DNA from: an uncultured bacterium
GTDB taxonomy: Bacteria; Bacillota; Clostridia; Lachnospirales; Lachnospiraceae
Direction: 5' to 3'
Length of the DNA stretch: 11,995 bases
NCBI GenBank assembly: GCA_905214955.1
Contig: CAJMON010000082.1
Coordinates: 1 to 11,995, forward strand
Shown piece by piece: positions 1-5,392 of this stretch (its first letter is position 1; every line of letters starts with the position of its first letter). The notes under the pieces were generated by a model. That model did no database searches. It was not told the DNA's origin and saw only the letters and a program-made list of their open reading frames with translations. The position numbers were made by a program, and so were the translations under genes.

Positions 1-41
1 GAAAAGTTCAGGAAGATTTCTTCTATTTCTTTCCGCTGTTT

Positions 42-914
42 TTATACTTTTTTACGCATTTCGCCAGGGGAAATCCCCATCTGCTTTTTAAATAAGCGGT
101 AAAAGTTGGAGGTATTGGTAAAACCGCATTCCTGCTCAATTTCCATAAGATTTAAGGAGCTGTTTTTCAAAAGCTCCGCTGCCTTTAATACCCGCTGCTC
201 CACCAGATATTCCCGGAGATTTTTGCCTGTCACCCGCTTAAAATAAGCAGAAAAATAATTGGGGCTCATGTAGGCTATGGCCGCCGTCTCTTCCAACGTA
301 ATCTTTTTATCGAAGTTTTCTTTGATGTAGGCAAGTGCATTTTCCAGGCGCTTCATCTGCTTTTTCCGGACAGAAAGGCTTTCCGTCTGAGGCTCCCCGG
401 TCTGATAATGGCGCACCAGCACTGTCAGAAGGCGCAGAATATCCGCCTTAATCATCAGTTTCCATCCTTCTGTACGTCCCTCATACTCCTCTTCCATCTC
501 CTGCAGAATCTGAAACATCCGCTCTGTATAAATCCCCTGCCTGCTGATTTTGTTCTGGAAATTGGTTCCCCGCTCCAGAAATGGAATCAGGTACTCATAT
601 TCCAGGGAATGTGCTCCATCAAACACCAGCCTGGCATCAAACACCATCACTAGAAGCTCCATATTCTCCCTGGCTTCCCAGCCATGGACATCAATGTTAT
701 TAAAAATAATCATATCCCCTGCCTCCACCTGGCAGGTGTTCCCGTTCACATAATAGATTCCTTTTCCGGAAAGAATGCAGGTAATCTCCATAAATTCATG
801 CCAGTGGTAAGCCTCCCCTTCTCCTGTGAAAGGCACCGCCTGATAATGAAAAATTTCAAATGGAAATTCCCGGTCCAGTGTTCTCGTATCCTTGATAATC
901 TGCAGTTTATCCAT
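42..914 (-). CDS. AraC-family transcriptional regulator (cupin sensor + double HTH)
   Basis: A 290-aa one-component regulator. Residues about 30-90 form an AraC-type cupin sensing domain, with the usual His/Glu-rich strand YHWHEFMEI at 36-44 and the D-x-H-G-W stretch near 75-79. The C-terminal ~100 residues carry two helix-turn-helix units: the first about 205-230 (TLEETAAIAYMSPNYFSAYF), the second about 252-282, which includes the family-typical GF-x-N-x-S-x-F-Y-R-x-F-K-K and ends with G-x-S-P. The start ATG (912-914) is preceded by AAAGG at a good distance. Regulators of this type in Firmicutes usually respond to a sugar or small metabolite and activate neighbouring catabolic genes. No likely target lies directly downstream inside the window, and the sugar operon sits on the far side of the iron-type genes, so a link to it is only a guess. 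The family call is secure; the ligand is unknown. Confidence 0.95.
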   Translation of the reverse strand: MDKLQIIKDTRTLDREFPFEIFHYQAVPFTGEGEAYHWHEFMEITCILSGKGIYYVNGNTCQVEAGDMIIFNNIDVHGWEARENMELLVMVFDARLVFDGAHSLEYEYLIPFLERGTNFQNKISRQGIYTERMFQILQEMEEEYEGRTEGWKLMIKADILRLLTVLVRHYQTGEPQTESLSVRKKQMKRLENALAYIKENFDKKITLEETAAIAYMSPNYFSAYFKRVTGKNLREYLVEQRVLKAAELLKNSSLNLMEIEQECGFTNTSNFYRLFKKQMGISPGEMRKKV

Positions 915-960
915 CGTTATCCTTTCCCGGCAGTTTCTCTGCCTGCGGGTTTCTCACATC

Positions 961-989
961 AGTATACCGAAAAAAAGAAGACCCGTCAA
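961..989 (-). promoter_or_regulatory. Putative promoter of the AraC-family gene, -35 inside the upstream terminator
   Basis: On the minus strand TTGACG (984-989) and TATACT (961-966) are separated by exactly 17 nt, a good sigma-A match. The -35 hexamer lies in and beside the loop of the terminator at 970-1001, and the terminator's T-run falls in the spacer. The transcript would start about 954 and give a ~40-nt leader. That leader contains a small inverted repeat, GGCAG-n5-CTGCC (929-943), just before the ribosome binding site, which could be a weak hairpin or an operator. Prediction only. Confidence 0.55.
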
Positions 990-1001
990 ATCCGGATCTT
1001 C
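970..1001 (-). terminator. Rho-independent terminator after the FeoB-associated gene
   Basis: In the minus-strand RNA, GAAGATCC pairs with GGGTCTTC (8 bp with one G-U) around a 9-nt loop and is followed directly by seven U residues. It starts about 20 nt after the stop codon of the FeoB-associated Cys-rich protein gene, so it closes that transcript and insulates the AraC-family gene. Confidence 0.8.
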
Positions 1002-1020
1002 TCTCGTATCTGTTTTATAT

Positions 1021-1185
1021 TTAATGCTTCTTGGGATCTTCTGGTACAGAACAGCTGCATCCGCCGTGGCAGGCACTGCAGTTTCCGCCGCACGAACCTT
1101 TTCCGCTTTTCTTATCCCGGTAAATAGACCGTGCTGCCAAAAATACAATCAGCACTAGAACCAGCAGAACGATAATGGTTCCCAT
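1021..1185 (-). CDS. FeoB-associated Cys-rich membrane protein (54 aa)
   Basis: A small 54-aa protein beginning MGTIIVLLVLVLIVFLAARS. Residues 3-18 form one hydrophobic transmembrane helix, followed by a basic stretch (IYRDKKSGKG). The tail is Cys-rich with C32, C36, C39, C43 and C45 in the pattern C-GGN-C-SA-C-HGG-C-S-C, and ends PEDPKKH. This is the layout of the FeoB-associated Cys-rich membrane protein family (Pfam PF12669), usually encoded right after the ferrous iron transporter gene feoB and thought to assist Fe2+ uptake at the membrane. The start ATG (1183-1185) has a strong AGGAAGG ribosome binding site 7-8 nt upstream. No feoA or feoB is present here: the upstream neighbour is a flavodoxin operon. 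It has its own promoter with a palindromic operator (1205-1222) and its own terminator. The family call is strong; the exact role in iron transport is known only by association. Confidence 0.9.
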   Translation of the reverse strand: MGTIIVLLVLVLIVFLAARSIYRDKKSGKGSCGGNCSACHGGCSCSVPEDPKKH

Positions 1186-1204
1186 GGACTTTCCTTCCTT
1201 TCTG

Positions 1205-1222
1205 AGTTAGATTTTTCTAACT
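1205..1222. promoter_or_regulatory. Palindromic operator upstream of the FeoB-associated gene
   Basis: A perfect inverted repeat: on the minus strand AGTTAGA-AAAA-TCTAACT, 7-bp arms and a 4-bp centre. It begins 6 nt after the predicted -10 box, so it covers the start of transcription. Sixteen core bases match a second site at 2700-2715 at 14 positions. The position fits a repressor. The GTTAG/CTAAC half-sites recall DtxR/IdeR-type metal-regulator boxes, but the spacing differs from the classic box, so the regulator is inferred, not shown. Confidence 0.7.
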
Positions 1223-1228
1223 ATCCAT

Positions 1229-1257
1229 AAGATATCATGTTTCCGTTCCTTTGTCAA
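1229..1257 (-). promoter_or_regulatory. Sigma-A promoter of the FeoB-associated gene
   Basis: On the minus strand a consensus -35 TTGACA (1252-1257) and a -10 TATCTT (1229-1234) are 17 nt apart. Transcription would start near 1222, at the edge of the palindromic operator. The promoter lies just after the flavodoxin stop codon. I see no convincing terminator between the two genes, so read-through from the flavodoxin operon may also occur. Confidence 0.7.
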
Positions 1258-1278
1258 GCATCTAGTCTTTCTGTTTGC

Positions 1279-1710
1279 TTACTGCTCTGCCAGTTTTTTA
1301 CCCAGTTCTTTGCATTTCTCTTCGTCTTCTGCCTGCGGCTCATTGTTGCAGATCAGGCCTTCACCGCCTACGATCTCAGCGCCTGCATTCTGCATACGTT
1401 CTGTCCATTTGCGCATCCACTCGCCATCGCCCCAGTCATAGGAACCAAACAGTGCAATTTTCTTGCCTGCAGCAAATTTTTCTACTTCCTCTACAAACGG
1501 TTCTGCAGTGCCGTCATCCAGCTCCTCATCGCCCATCGCGGAAGCTCCCATAGCAAATACGCTGCAGTCTTTCAGCTCATCTGCAGAAATGCTGTCCATA
1601 TCTACCACTTTTGCTTCTTTTCCTGCCGCCTGGATGCCTTCTCCGATACATTTTGCCATTGCCTCTGTATTTCCTGTGCTGCTCCAGTAAACTACCATAA
1701 TCTGATCCAT
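1279..1710 (-). CDS. Short-chain flavodoxin (143 aa)
   Basis: A 143-aa cytoplasmic FMN-binding electron carrier. The phosphate-binding loop S-S-T-G-N-T-E lies at residues 10-16 after the first beta strand (MDQIMVVYW). The second FMN loop is near 56-63 (ASAMGDEE), and the third flavin-contacting loop, GSYDWGDGEWM, at 89-99 carries W93 and W98. Length matches clostridial short-chain flavodoxins. I take ATG at 1708-1710 as the start because GGAGG lies upstream and the protein then begins at the first strand of the fold; longer open sequence upstream runs back through the DUF2325 gene in another frame. Flavodoxins replace ferredoxin when iron is short, which fits the FeoB-associated neighbour and the shared operator. 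It is third in an operon with DUF3793 and DUF2325 proteins, 26 nt after the latter. Its redox partner is not identified. Confidence 0.95.
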   Translation of the reverse strand: MDQIMVVYWSSTGNTEAMAKCIGEGIQAAGKEAKVVDMDSISADELKDCSVFAMGASAMGDEELDDGTAEPFVEEVEKFAAGKKIALFGSYDWGDGEWMRKWTERMQNAGAEIVGGEGLICNNEPQAEDEEKCKELGKKLAEQ

Positions 1711-1736
1711 GATCTTTCTTTCCTCCTGCAATTTTC

Positions 1737-2042
1737 CTAGTGTGCCAGTGCCATCTGACCCTGCACAGCTTCCTGTTCCAGTATCTCTGTAAGGGCTGCC
1801 CCGCTGCTGGTGTGGCAGCGTACAACTCTGGCATTGCTGCGTTTTGCGCCATCCATTGCACATTTGACCATCTTGTGGGATACTGTGTTGGTGAACAATA
1901 CAAACAGATCCGGCTGTCCGATCTGTTTGTTTAAGTCTGCTGACATATGTGTGAAAACCTTTGCCTTATGGTTGAAGCTTTTGCAGATCTTCTTGTACTG
2001 ACAGACCATGCAGTCATGCCCTCCGATAATAACAATACTCAT
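1737..2042 (-). CDS. DUF2325 domain protein (101 aa)
   Basis: A 101-aa protein that I assign to the DUF2325 family (PF10087) from the N-terminal strand MSIVIIGGHD, the central DLFVLFTNTVSHKMVKCA and the RVVRCHTSSGAAL block. The protein has a Rossmann-like pattern of short hydrophobic strands alternating with helices. Cysteines C11, C14 and C20 form C-x2-C-x5-C next to H9, and further Cys residues precede and lie inside the VVRCH motif, so metal or redox chemistry is possible but untested. The start at 2040-2042 has AAAGGAG about 10 nt upstream. It sits between the DUF3793 gene (47-nt gap) and flavodoxin (26-nt gap), so all three are almost certainly co-transcribed. The function is unknown; the context suggests a part in iron-limitation or redox adaptation. 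Confidence 0.85.
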   Translation of the reverse strand: MSIVIIGGHDCMVCQYKKICKSFNHKAKVFTHMSADLNKQIGQPDLFVLFTNTVSHKMVKCAMDGAKRSNARVVRCHTSSGAALTEILEQEAVQGQMALAH

Positions 2043-2089
2043 ACTTGATAAGCTCCTTTCATTTTCCTCAGTCGGTAATTCTGTGATCT

Positions 2090-2680
2090 TTATACGGGCT
2101 GCGGTACTTTCTGGGCAACTGCTCCCCAGATTCCCATTCCGTCAGTCACTGCCTGTATCAGGCTTTGCTTTACGGCTGCGAATAACTGGAACTTCTTTCT
2201 GGTCTCTTCCACATTCTCATAGACCTTCCAGTATCCGGAATACAGATAGTTTTTCCCGCCGTGCACGATAAAACCTTTCACATCCCCTAAAGGATACCCA
2301 AGAAAGATGCCCATTTCGTGTGGAAAAATACGTTCTGCATCTTTTGTTGCATCCCGATATGCACCGAAACGGACTGCCAGACGCATCAGCATCTGTTCCA
2401 TATCCATTCCTTCATATCCCCACTCTTTTAAGAATGCCTGGCTTTCTTCTGCGAACAGAATGTCTTCCAGTTCTTCCCTGCGGTAAACCAGCCAAATAGC
2501 TTTCTGGCTCCCCTGGTAAAGCAGATAGGTGCTGATTCCTGCTTCTCGAAAGAATGCCTCTTTGGGCGCTTTTGCGGGTTTTCCCAGAATCAGCAGGTTG
2601 GATGATTTCACATCTGCCAATACCGGTGCGCACTGTCTGGCAATCTCCAGGTCCAGGCTTGCATTGTTTACCTTGTCCAT
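2090..2680 (-). CDS. DUF3793 family protein (196 aa), first gene of the flavodoxin operon
   Basis: A soluble 196-aa protein matching the DUF3793 family (PF12672). Recognisable blocks are the N-terminal region ending in APVLADVKSSNLL, then LVYRREELEDIL, and the strongly typical FPHEMGIFLGYPLGDVKGFI followed by a GYWKVYEN block. I see no signal peptide or membrane helix. Two ATGs are possible. The one at 2684-2686 lies only 1 nt after AGGAG and is too close, whereas the one at 2678-2680 is 7 nt away, so I start there (MDKVNNASLD). The gene opens the operon DUF3793-DUF2325-flavodoxin and has a clear promoter and operator upstream. Proteins of this family are commonly found beside flavodoxin and ferrous-iron transport genes in Clostridia (recalled, not searched). 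The biochemical function is unknown. Confidence 0.85.
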   Translation of the reverse strand: MDKVNNASLDLEIARQCAPVLADVKSSNLLILGKPAKAPKEAFFREAGISTYLLYQGSQKAIWLVYRREELEDILFAEESQAFLKEWGYEGMDMEQMLMRLAVRFGAYRDATKDAERIFPHEMGIFLGYPLGDVKGFIVHGGKNYLYSGYWKVYENVEETRKKFQLFAAVKQSLIQAVTDGMGIWGAVAQKVPQPV

Positions 2681-2699
2681 GGTCATTCTCCTTTTTAGG

Positions 2700-2715
2700 G
2701 TTAGCTTTATCTAAC
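2700..2715. promoter_or_regulatory. Palindromic operator at the DUF3793-flavodoxin operon promoter
   Basis: On the minus strand GTTAGATAAAGCTAAC, a 5-bp-arm inverted repeat (GTTAG-n6-CTAAC), starting 4 nt after the -10 box and so covering the transcription start. It matches the operator at 1206-1221 at 14 of 16 positions, and the three bases before it (ATA) are also shared. The same geometry at both promoters argues for one repressor. The regulator gene itself is not in the window. Confidence 0.7.
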
Positions 2716-2719
2716 TATG

Positions 2720-2748
2720 AGAATACTATACTTTTTCTTATTTGTCCA
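2720..2748 (-). promoter_or_regulatory. Sigma-A promoter of the DUF3793-DUF2325-flavodoxin operon
   Basis: On the minus strand TGGACA (2743-2748) and TATTCT (2720-2725) are 17 nt apart in an A/T-rich context. Transcription would begin near 2713, inside the palindrome, giving a leader of roughly 33 nt before the chosen start codon with AAAAAGGAG as ribosome binding site. Confidence 0.6.
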
Positions 2749-2755
2749 GTAGGTT

Positions 2756-2804
2756 ACTTGAGAGTTTTTCTCATTAGTAAAGGCTAACTTTAGGTTTCTC
2801 AAGT
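2756..2804. repeat. Inverted repeat flanking a CTAA/TTAG element upstream of the promoter
   Basis: ACTTGAGA (2756-2763) and TCTCAAGT (2797-2804) are perfect 8-bp inverted copies 33 nt apart. Between them lies CTAA-CT-TTAG (2784-2793), a smaller inverted repeat whose GGCTAAC end (2782-2788) repeats the half-site of the downstream operator. It lies just upstream of the -35 box of the DUF3793 operon, so an accessory regulator site is possible. Seen by eye; function not shown. Confidence 0.4.
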
Positions 2805-2839
2805 TCTCGCGGCAGCTGCCAAATTCTCGTGCAGGCACG
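2804..2839. repeat. Two consecutive units, each TTCTCG plus a GC-rich palindrome
   Basis: TTCTCG occurs at 2804-2809 and again 20 nt later at 2824-2829. The first copy is followed by the perfect palindrome GGCAGCTGCC (2811-2820). The second overlaps the inverted repeat CGTGC-AG-GCACG (2828-2839). The block lies between the sugar-operon terminator and the DUF3793 promoter. It could be a protein-binding region, a remnant of a dispersed repeat, or chance. The rest of the 233-nt gap (2687-2919) holds the promoter, operators and terminator described separately. Confidence 0.35.
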
Positions 2840-2867
2840 GACTTTGTCTTCCTACTCCTGTAAAATA

Positions 2868-2914
2868 AACGCCTGAGACCACGATCTTGTAAACATATCG
2901 TGGCCTCAGGCGTT
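2868..2914 (-). terminator. Strong terminator of the GH2 operon
   Basis: Two 18-nt arms (2868-2885 and 2897-2914) pair around an 11-nt loop. In minus-strand RNA the single non-Watson-Crick position is a G-U wobble, whereas in plus-strand RNA it would be an A-C mismatch. The hairpin therefore suits the minus-strand transcript. A U-rich tail (UUUAUUUUAC) follows on that strand. It begins 5 nt after the stop codon of the last GH2 gene. Confidence 0.9.
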
Positions 2915-2919
2915 CTGTT

Positions 2920-5376
2920 TTATTCTGTTAGCTTCATTTTCATTTCTTTCTTCCAGTAATACGGCTGAATCTTCAGTATTCCTGTCTGTTTTTCTCCCAG
3001 AATCCGTATACGGTATTCTTTTCCCGGAAGCATATCAAAGAAATTGTCAGAAAATCTCCATCCAAATTCTTCTCCGTTTACCCCTCCTGAAAGCTCTACA
3101 CTTCTGGCAAAACAATCTGTTTTCAGAATCAGAATCGTTTCGCTTTCCTGTTTTTCCACCGTTACTTCCATAGTTCCCTCTTCCGGAAATGAAAGACGCC
3201 GTTCTATTTCTGTATAAGCCAGATTTTCTGTGACGAAATTTCCGTTCTCATCCTCCACCCGTGCTGCCAGCACCGTATTTTTAGAAAACTGGCCAAAAGT
3301 ATCCAGACTGCCAAGCATCAGCGATTCATCCGGTTCACAGGTAAAAGAAAATTGTTTCTTCTGCTCTGTTTTCCCGGATAACAGATTGACCAGAGAAACG
3401 TCTACCCTGCCGGTTTTGATATCCGGCGTATCGTTGACCACCCACACGGTGATATGATCATCTGACGAAAAAGACACCTGAAATGGTTCATAAGCACGTT
3501 TCAGTGCATAATATGCTCTCAGCGGTTCATTAAAATAGTCCACCACTCCGTAAGAGATCAGATTGCTGTTGTTCTGAAATTTCCACAGCAGATGTCCACC
3601 TGTTCTGCGCGTTCCTGCACCGTCCCAGAAAGGTTTTCCTCTGCGGAACCGTTCTACCTGCCCTTTGATGTATTCACTGTGAGCTTCTCCCAAGCGATAG
3701 ATCAGCTCTTTTGGTGTTTCTGCATCAAGATAATGTTCCACTGGCCCAAGTTTTACGTGTCCATCATTGGTATTGTGACAGCTCCAGGAAGATGGCCATG
3801 GAAGGAGCTGACTTTTCGTCATAATATTGACATATCCTTCCGGCCACAGTTCTTCTTCAGTCATCATCCGTTTCATGGTCTTGTATTCCGGTGCAGAGAC
3901 CCTGCAGTTTTCACTTAAAAATACCGGATATTCCCTGCCAGGCACAAACCACCGGTGGGTATATCCATGTGTATCTCCTCCAAGAGGATCATTGGAAAAT
4001 TTTCCGCCGGAAGGGGAATTACTGTGGTAATATCGGTTCGGGTCCCACTTCTGACATACATCCCGGTAAATTTCTTCAATAATGGGTTCTCCCATACAAT
4101 ATTCTCCCGGATACTGCATATCTCTGGACCAGTACATTTCATTTCCGCCGCACCATAGCAAAATACTGGGATGATGTTTCAGCCGTTTCACCAGAACCTC
4201 TGCTTCTTCCTGACACAGCTCCATCATAGCCGGATCTTCCAGATACATGTTGAATCCCATGTAAAAATCCTGCCACAACAGAATTCCTCTTCTGTCACAC
4301 TCCTGATAAAAATCCTCATCCAGAACTTCCGATTCCCCCCAGATCCGCAGACAGTTAAAATTTCCAAGTTCTGCCAGATCCAATAGATCATACAGTTTTT
4401 CCCGGACTTTGGGATAACAGCCTGTCATGGTATCTGCATGAACCAGGTTGGCTCCCCACATTCTCACCGGCCGTCCATTAATGAAAAACTGCAGTTCCCC
4501 TTTCTGCTCAATACGCCGAAAACCGCTTTTCACTTCTTTTTCATCCAGTTTCTGCCCGTTTTTCTCATACCAGATTCTAAGGCTGTACAGAGGCTGTCCT
4601 CCATGGGTTCTCGGATACCACAGGCAAGGATTTTCAATCTCCAGTTTCCTATACAGATGATCTTCCCCCTCAAGACCTTCCCAGATTTCCTGGCACACAG
4701 TCATCCCTTTCAGGTCTTTCAACTCGCAGCAGATGCTGTCTTCTTTTGTCATTTTAGAAAAAAGCTCTGCATCCAGATGAATGATTCCTTCCTTCAGCTG
4801 GCTGTTCACCTGCCAATCTGTGACAATCTGGGAAAATCCATTTTCTTCTACCTGTTCCAGAATAACATCCCCATAGATCCCCATGCGGATACAGTCCGGT
4901 TTTGGACCGGAAAATTCATGAAAACCGGAACGGAAGACCCTTCCCCTGTCAAACAATGGGATTTTTTTATTTTCTTCTTCTGTCACCGGAATGGTTTCCA
5001 AAATTTCTTCCGGAGGAAGGATGTTCACTACCAGATGGTTCATCCCCTGTCTGACCGGAATATTTTCCAGGCGCAGAGGCTTATAGGCACTTTTATTCTT
5101 TCCAATTTTCTGACCGTTTAAACAAATCTCCGCAAAGGTGTCGATTCCCTGAAAACACAGATTCCATCTTCCTTTTTCTGTTTCTGCCAAAAATTCTTTT
5201 TCATATTTCCAGTTTTCTCTTCCGATCCAGATATCTTTGTTCAATCCCGTAATATTCGGATTTTTGATGCAGCCGTTTTCCAGAAGAACATCATGGACCT
5301 GGGCCGGAAGATCCGTCTGAAACGCCCCTGCACTTCCTGTCAGCATCCAGTCTTTGTTCAGATTGACTCGTCTCAT
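2920..5376 (-). CDS. GH2 glycosidase C, beta-mannosidase-like (818 aa)
   Basis: A cytoplasmic exo-glycosidase of family GH2, last gene of the operon. Domain order: N-terminal sugar-binding jelly roll (1-180, with IWIGRENWKYEKEF at 49-62), Ig-like domain (about 185-285), TIM barrel (about 295-600) and a C-terminal Ig-like domain with the beta-mannosidase-type SDNFFDMLPG at 776-785. Barrel hallmarks are LRIWGE (343-348), WQDF (368-371), acid/base E413 in LLWCGGNE, GDTHGY, and the expected nucleophile E489 in PVFLSEN. No signal peptide. The likely action is release of non-reducing beta-mannosyl residues by the retaining mechanism. The usual Phe/Tyr-Gly after the nucleophile is replaced by Asn-Cys, and the aromatic/Asn motif of the last barrel strand reads WKFQNNSN, so substrate preference may be unusual. 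The start lies 16 nt after the stop of the upstream GH2 gene, with GGAG right after that stop. The GH2 call is firm, mannosidase specificity moderate. Confidence 0.9.
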   Translation of the reverse strand: MRRVNLNKDWMLTGSAGAFQTDLPAQVHDVLLENGCIKNPNITGLNKDIWIGRENWKYEKEFLAETEKGRWNLCFQGIDTFAEICLNGQKIGKNKSAYKPLRLENIPVRQGMNHLVVNILPPEEILETIPVTEEENKKIPLFDRGRVFRSGFHEFSGPKPDCIRMGIYGDVILEQVEENGFSQIVTDWQVNSQLKEGIIHLDAELFSKMTKEDSICCELKDLKGMTVCQEIWEGLEGEDHLYRKLEIENPCLWYPRTHGGQPLYSLRIWYEKNGQKLDEKEVKSGFRRIEQKGELQFFINGRPVRMWGANLVHADTMTGCYPKVREKLYDLLDLAELGNFNCLRIWGESEVLDEDFYQECDRRGILLWQDFYMGFNMYLEDPAMMELCQEEAEVLVKRLKHHPSILLWCGGNEMYWSRDMQYPGEYCMGEPIIEEIYRDVCQKWDPNRYYHSNSPSGGKFSNDPLGGDTHGYTHRWFVPGREYPVFLSENCRVSAPEYKTMKRMMTEEELWPEGYVNIMTKSQLLPWPSSWSCHNTNDGHVKLGPVEHYLDAETPKELIYRLGEAHSEYIKGQVERFRRGKPFWDGAGTRRTGGHLLWKFQNNSNLISYGVVDYFNEPLRAYYALKRAYEPFQVSFSSDDHITVWVVNDTPDIKTGRVDVSLVNLLSGKTEQKKQFSFTCEPDESLMLGSLDTFGQFSKNTVLAARVEDENGNFVTENLAYTEIERRLSFPEEGTMEVTVEKQESETILILKTDCFARSVELSGGVNGEEFGWRFSDNFFDMLPGKEYRIRILGEKQTGILKIQPYYWKKEMKMKLTE

Positions 5377-5392
5377 ACCTTTTCTTCTCTCC

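Noticed and set aside
1..41. Short palindrome GAAGA-TT-TCTTC as a terminator for the AraC-family gene
   Set aside because: The stem is only 5 A/T-rich pairs with a 2-nt loop, too weak; the true 3' end may lie beyond the left edge.
954..1148. 64-codon minus-strand frame overlapping the FeoB-associated gene
   Set aside because: It is an out-of-frame shadow; the frame at 1021-1185 encodes a recognisable Cys-rich membrane protein with a good ribosome binding site.
1279..1863. Longer flavodoxin frame with a 51-residue N-terminal extension
   Set aside because: The extension overlaps the DUF2325 gene in another frame, lacks a suitable ribosome binding site, and the flavodoxin fold starts at the ATG at 1710.
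4438..5121. Plus-strand open frame of 227 codons
   Set aside because: Antisense to the N-terminal half of GH2 C; the translation has no domain and reflects that gene's codon use.
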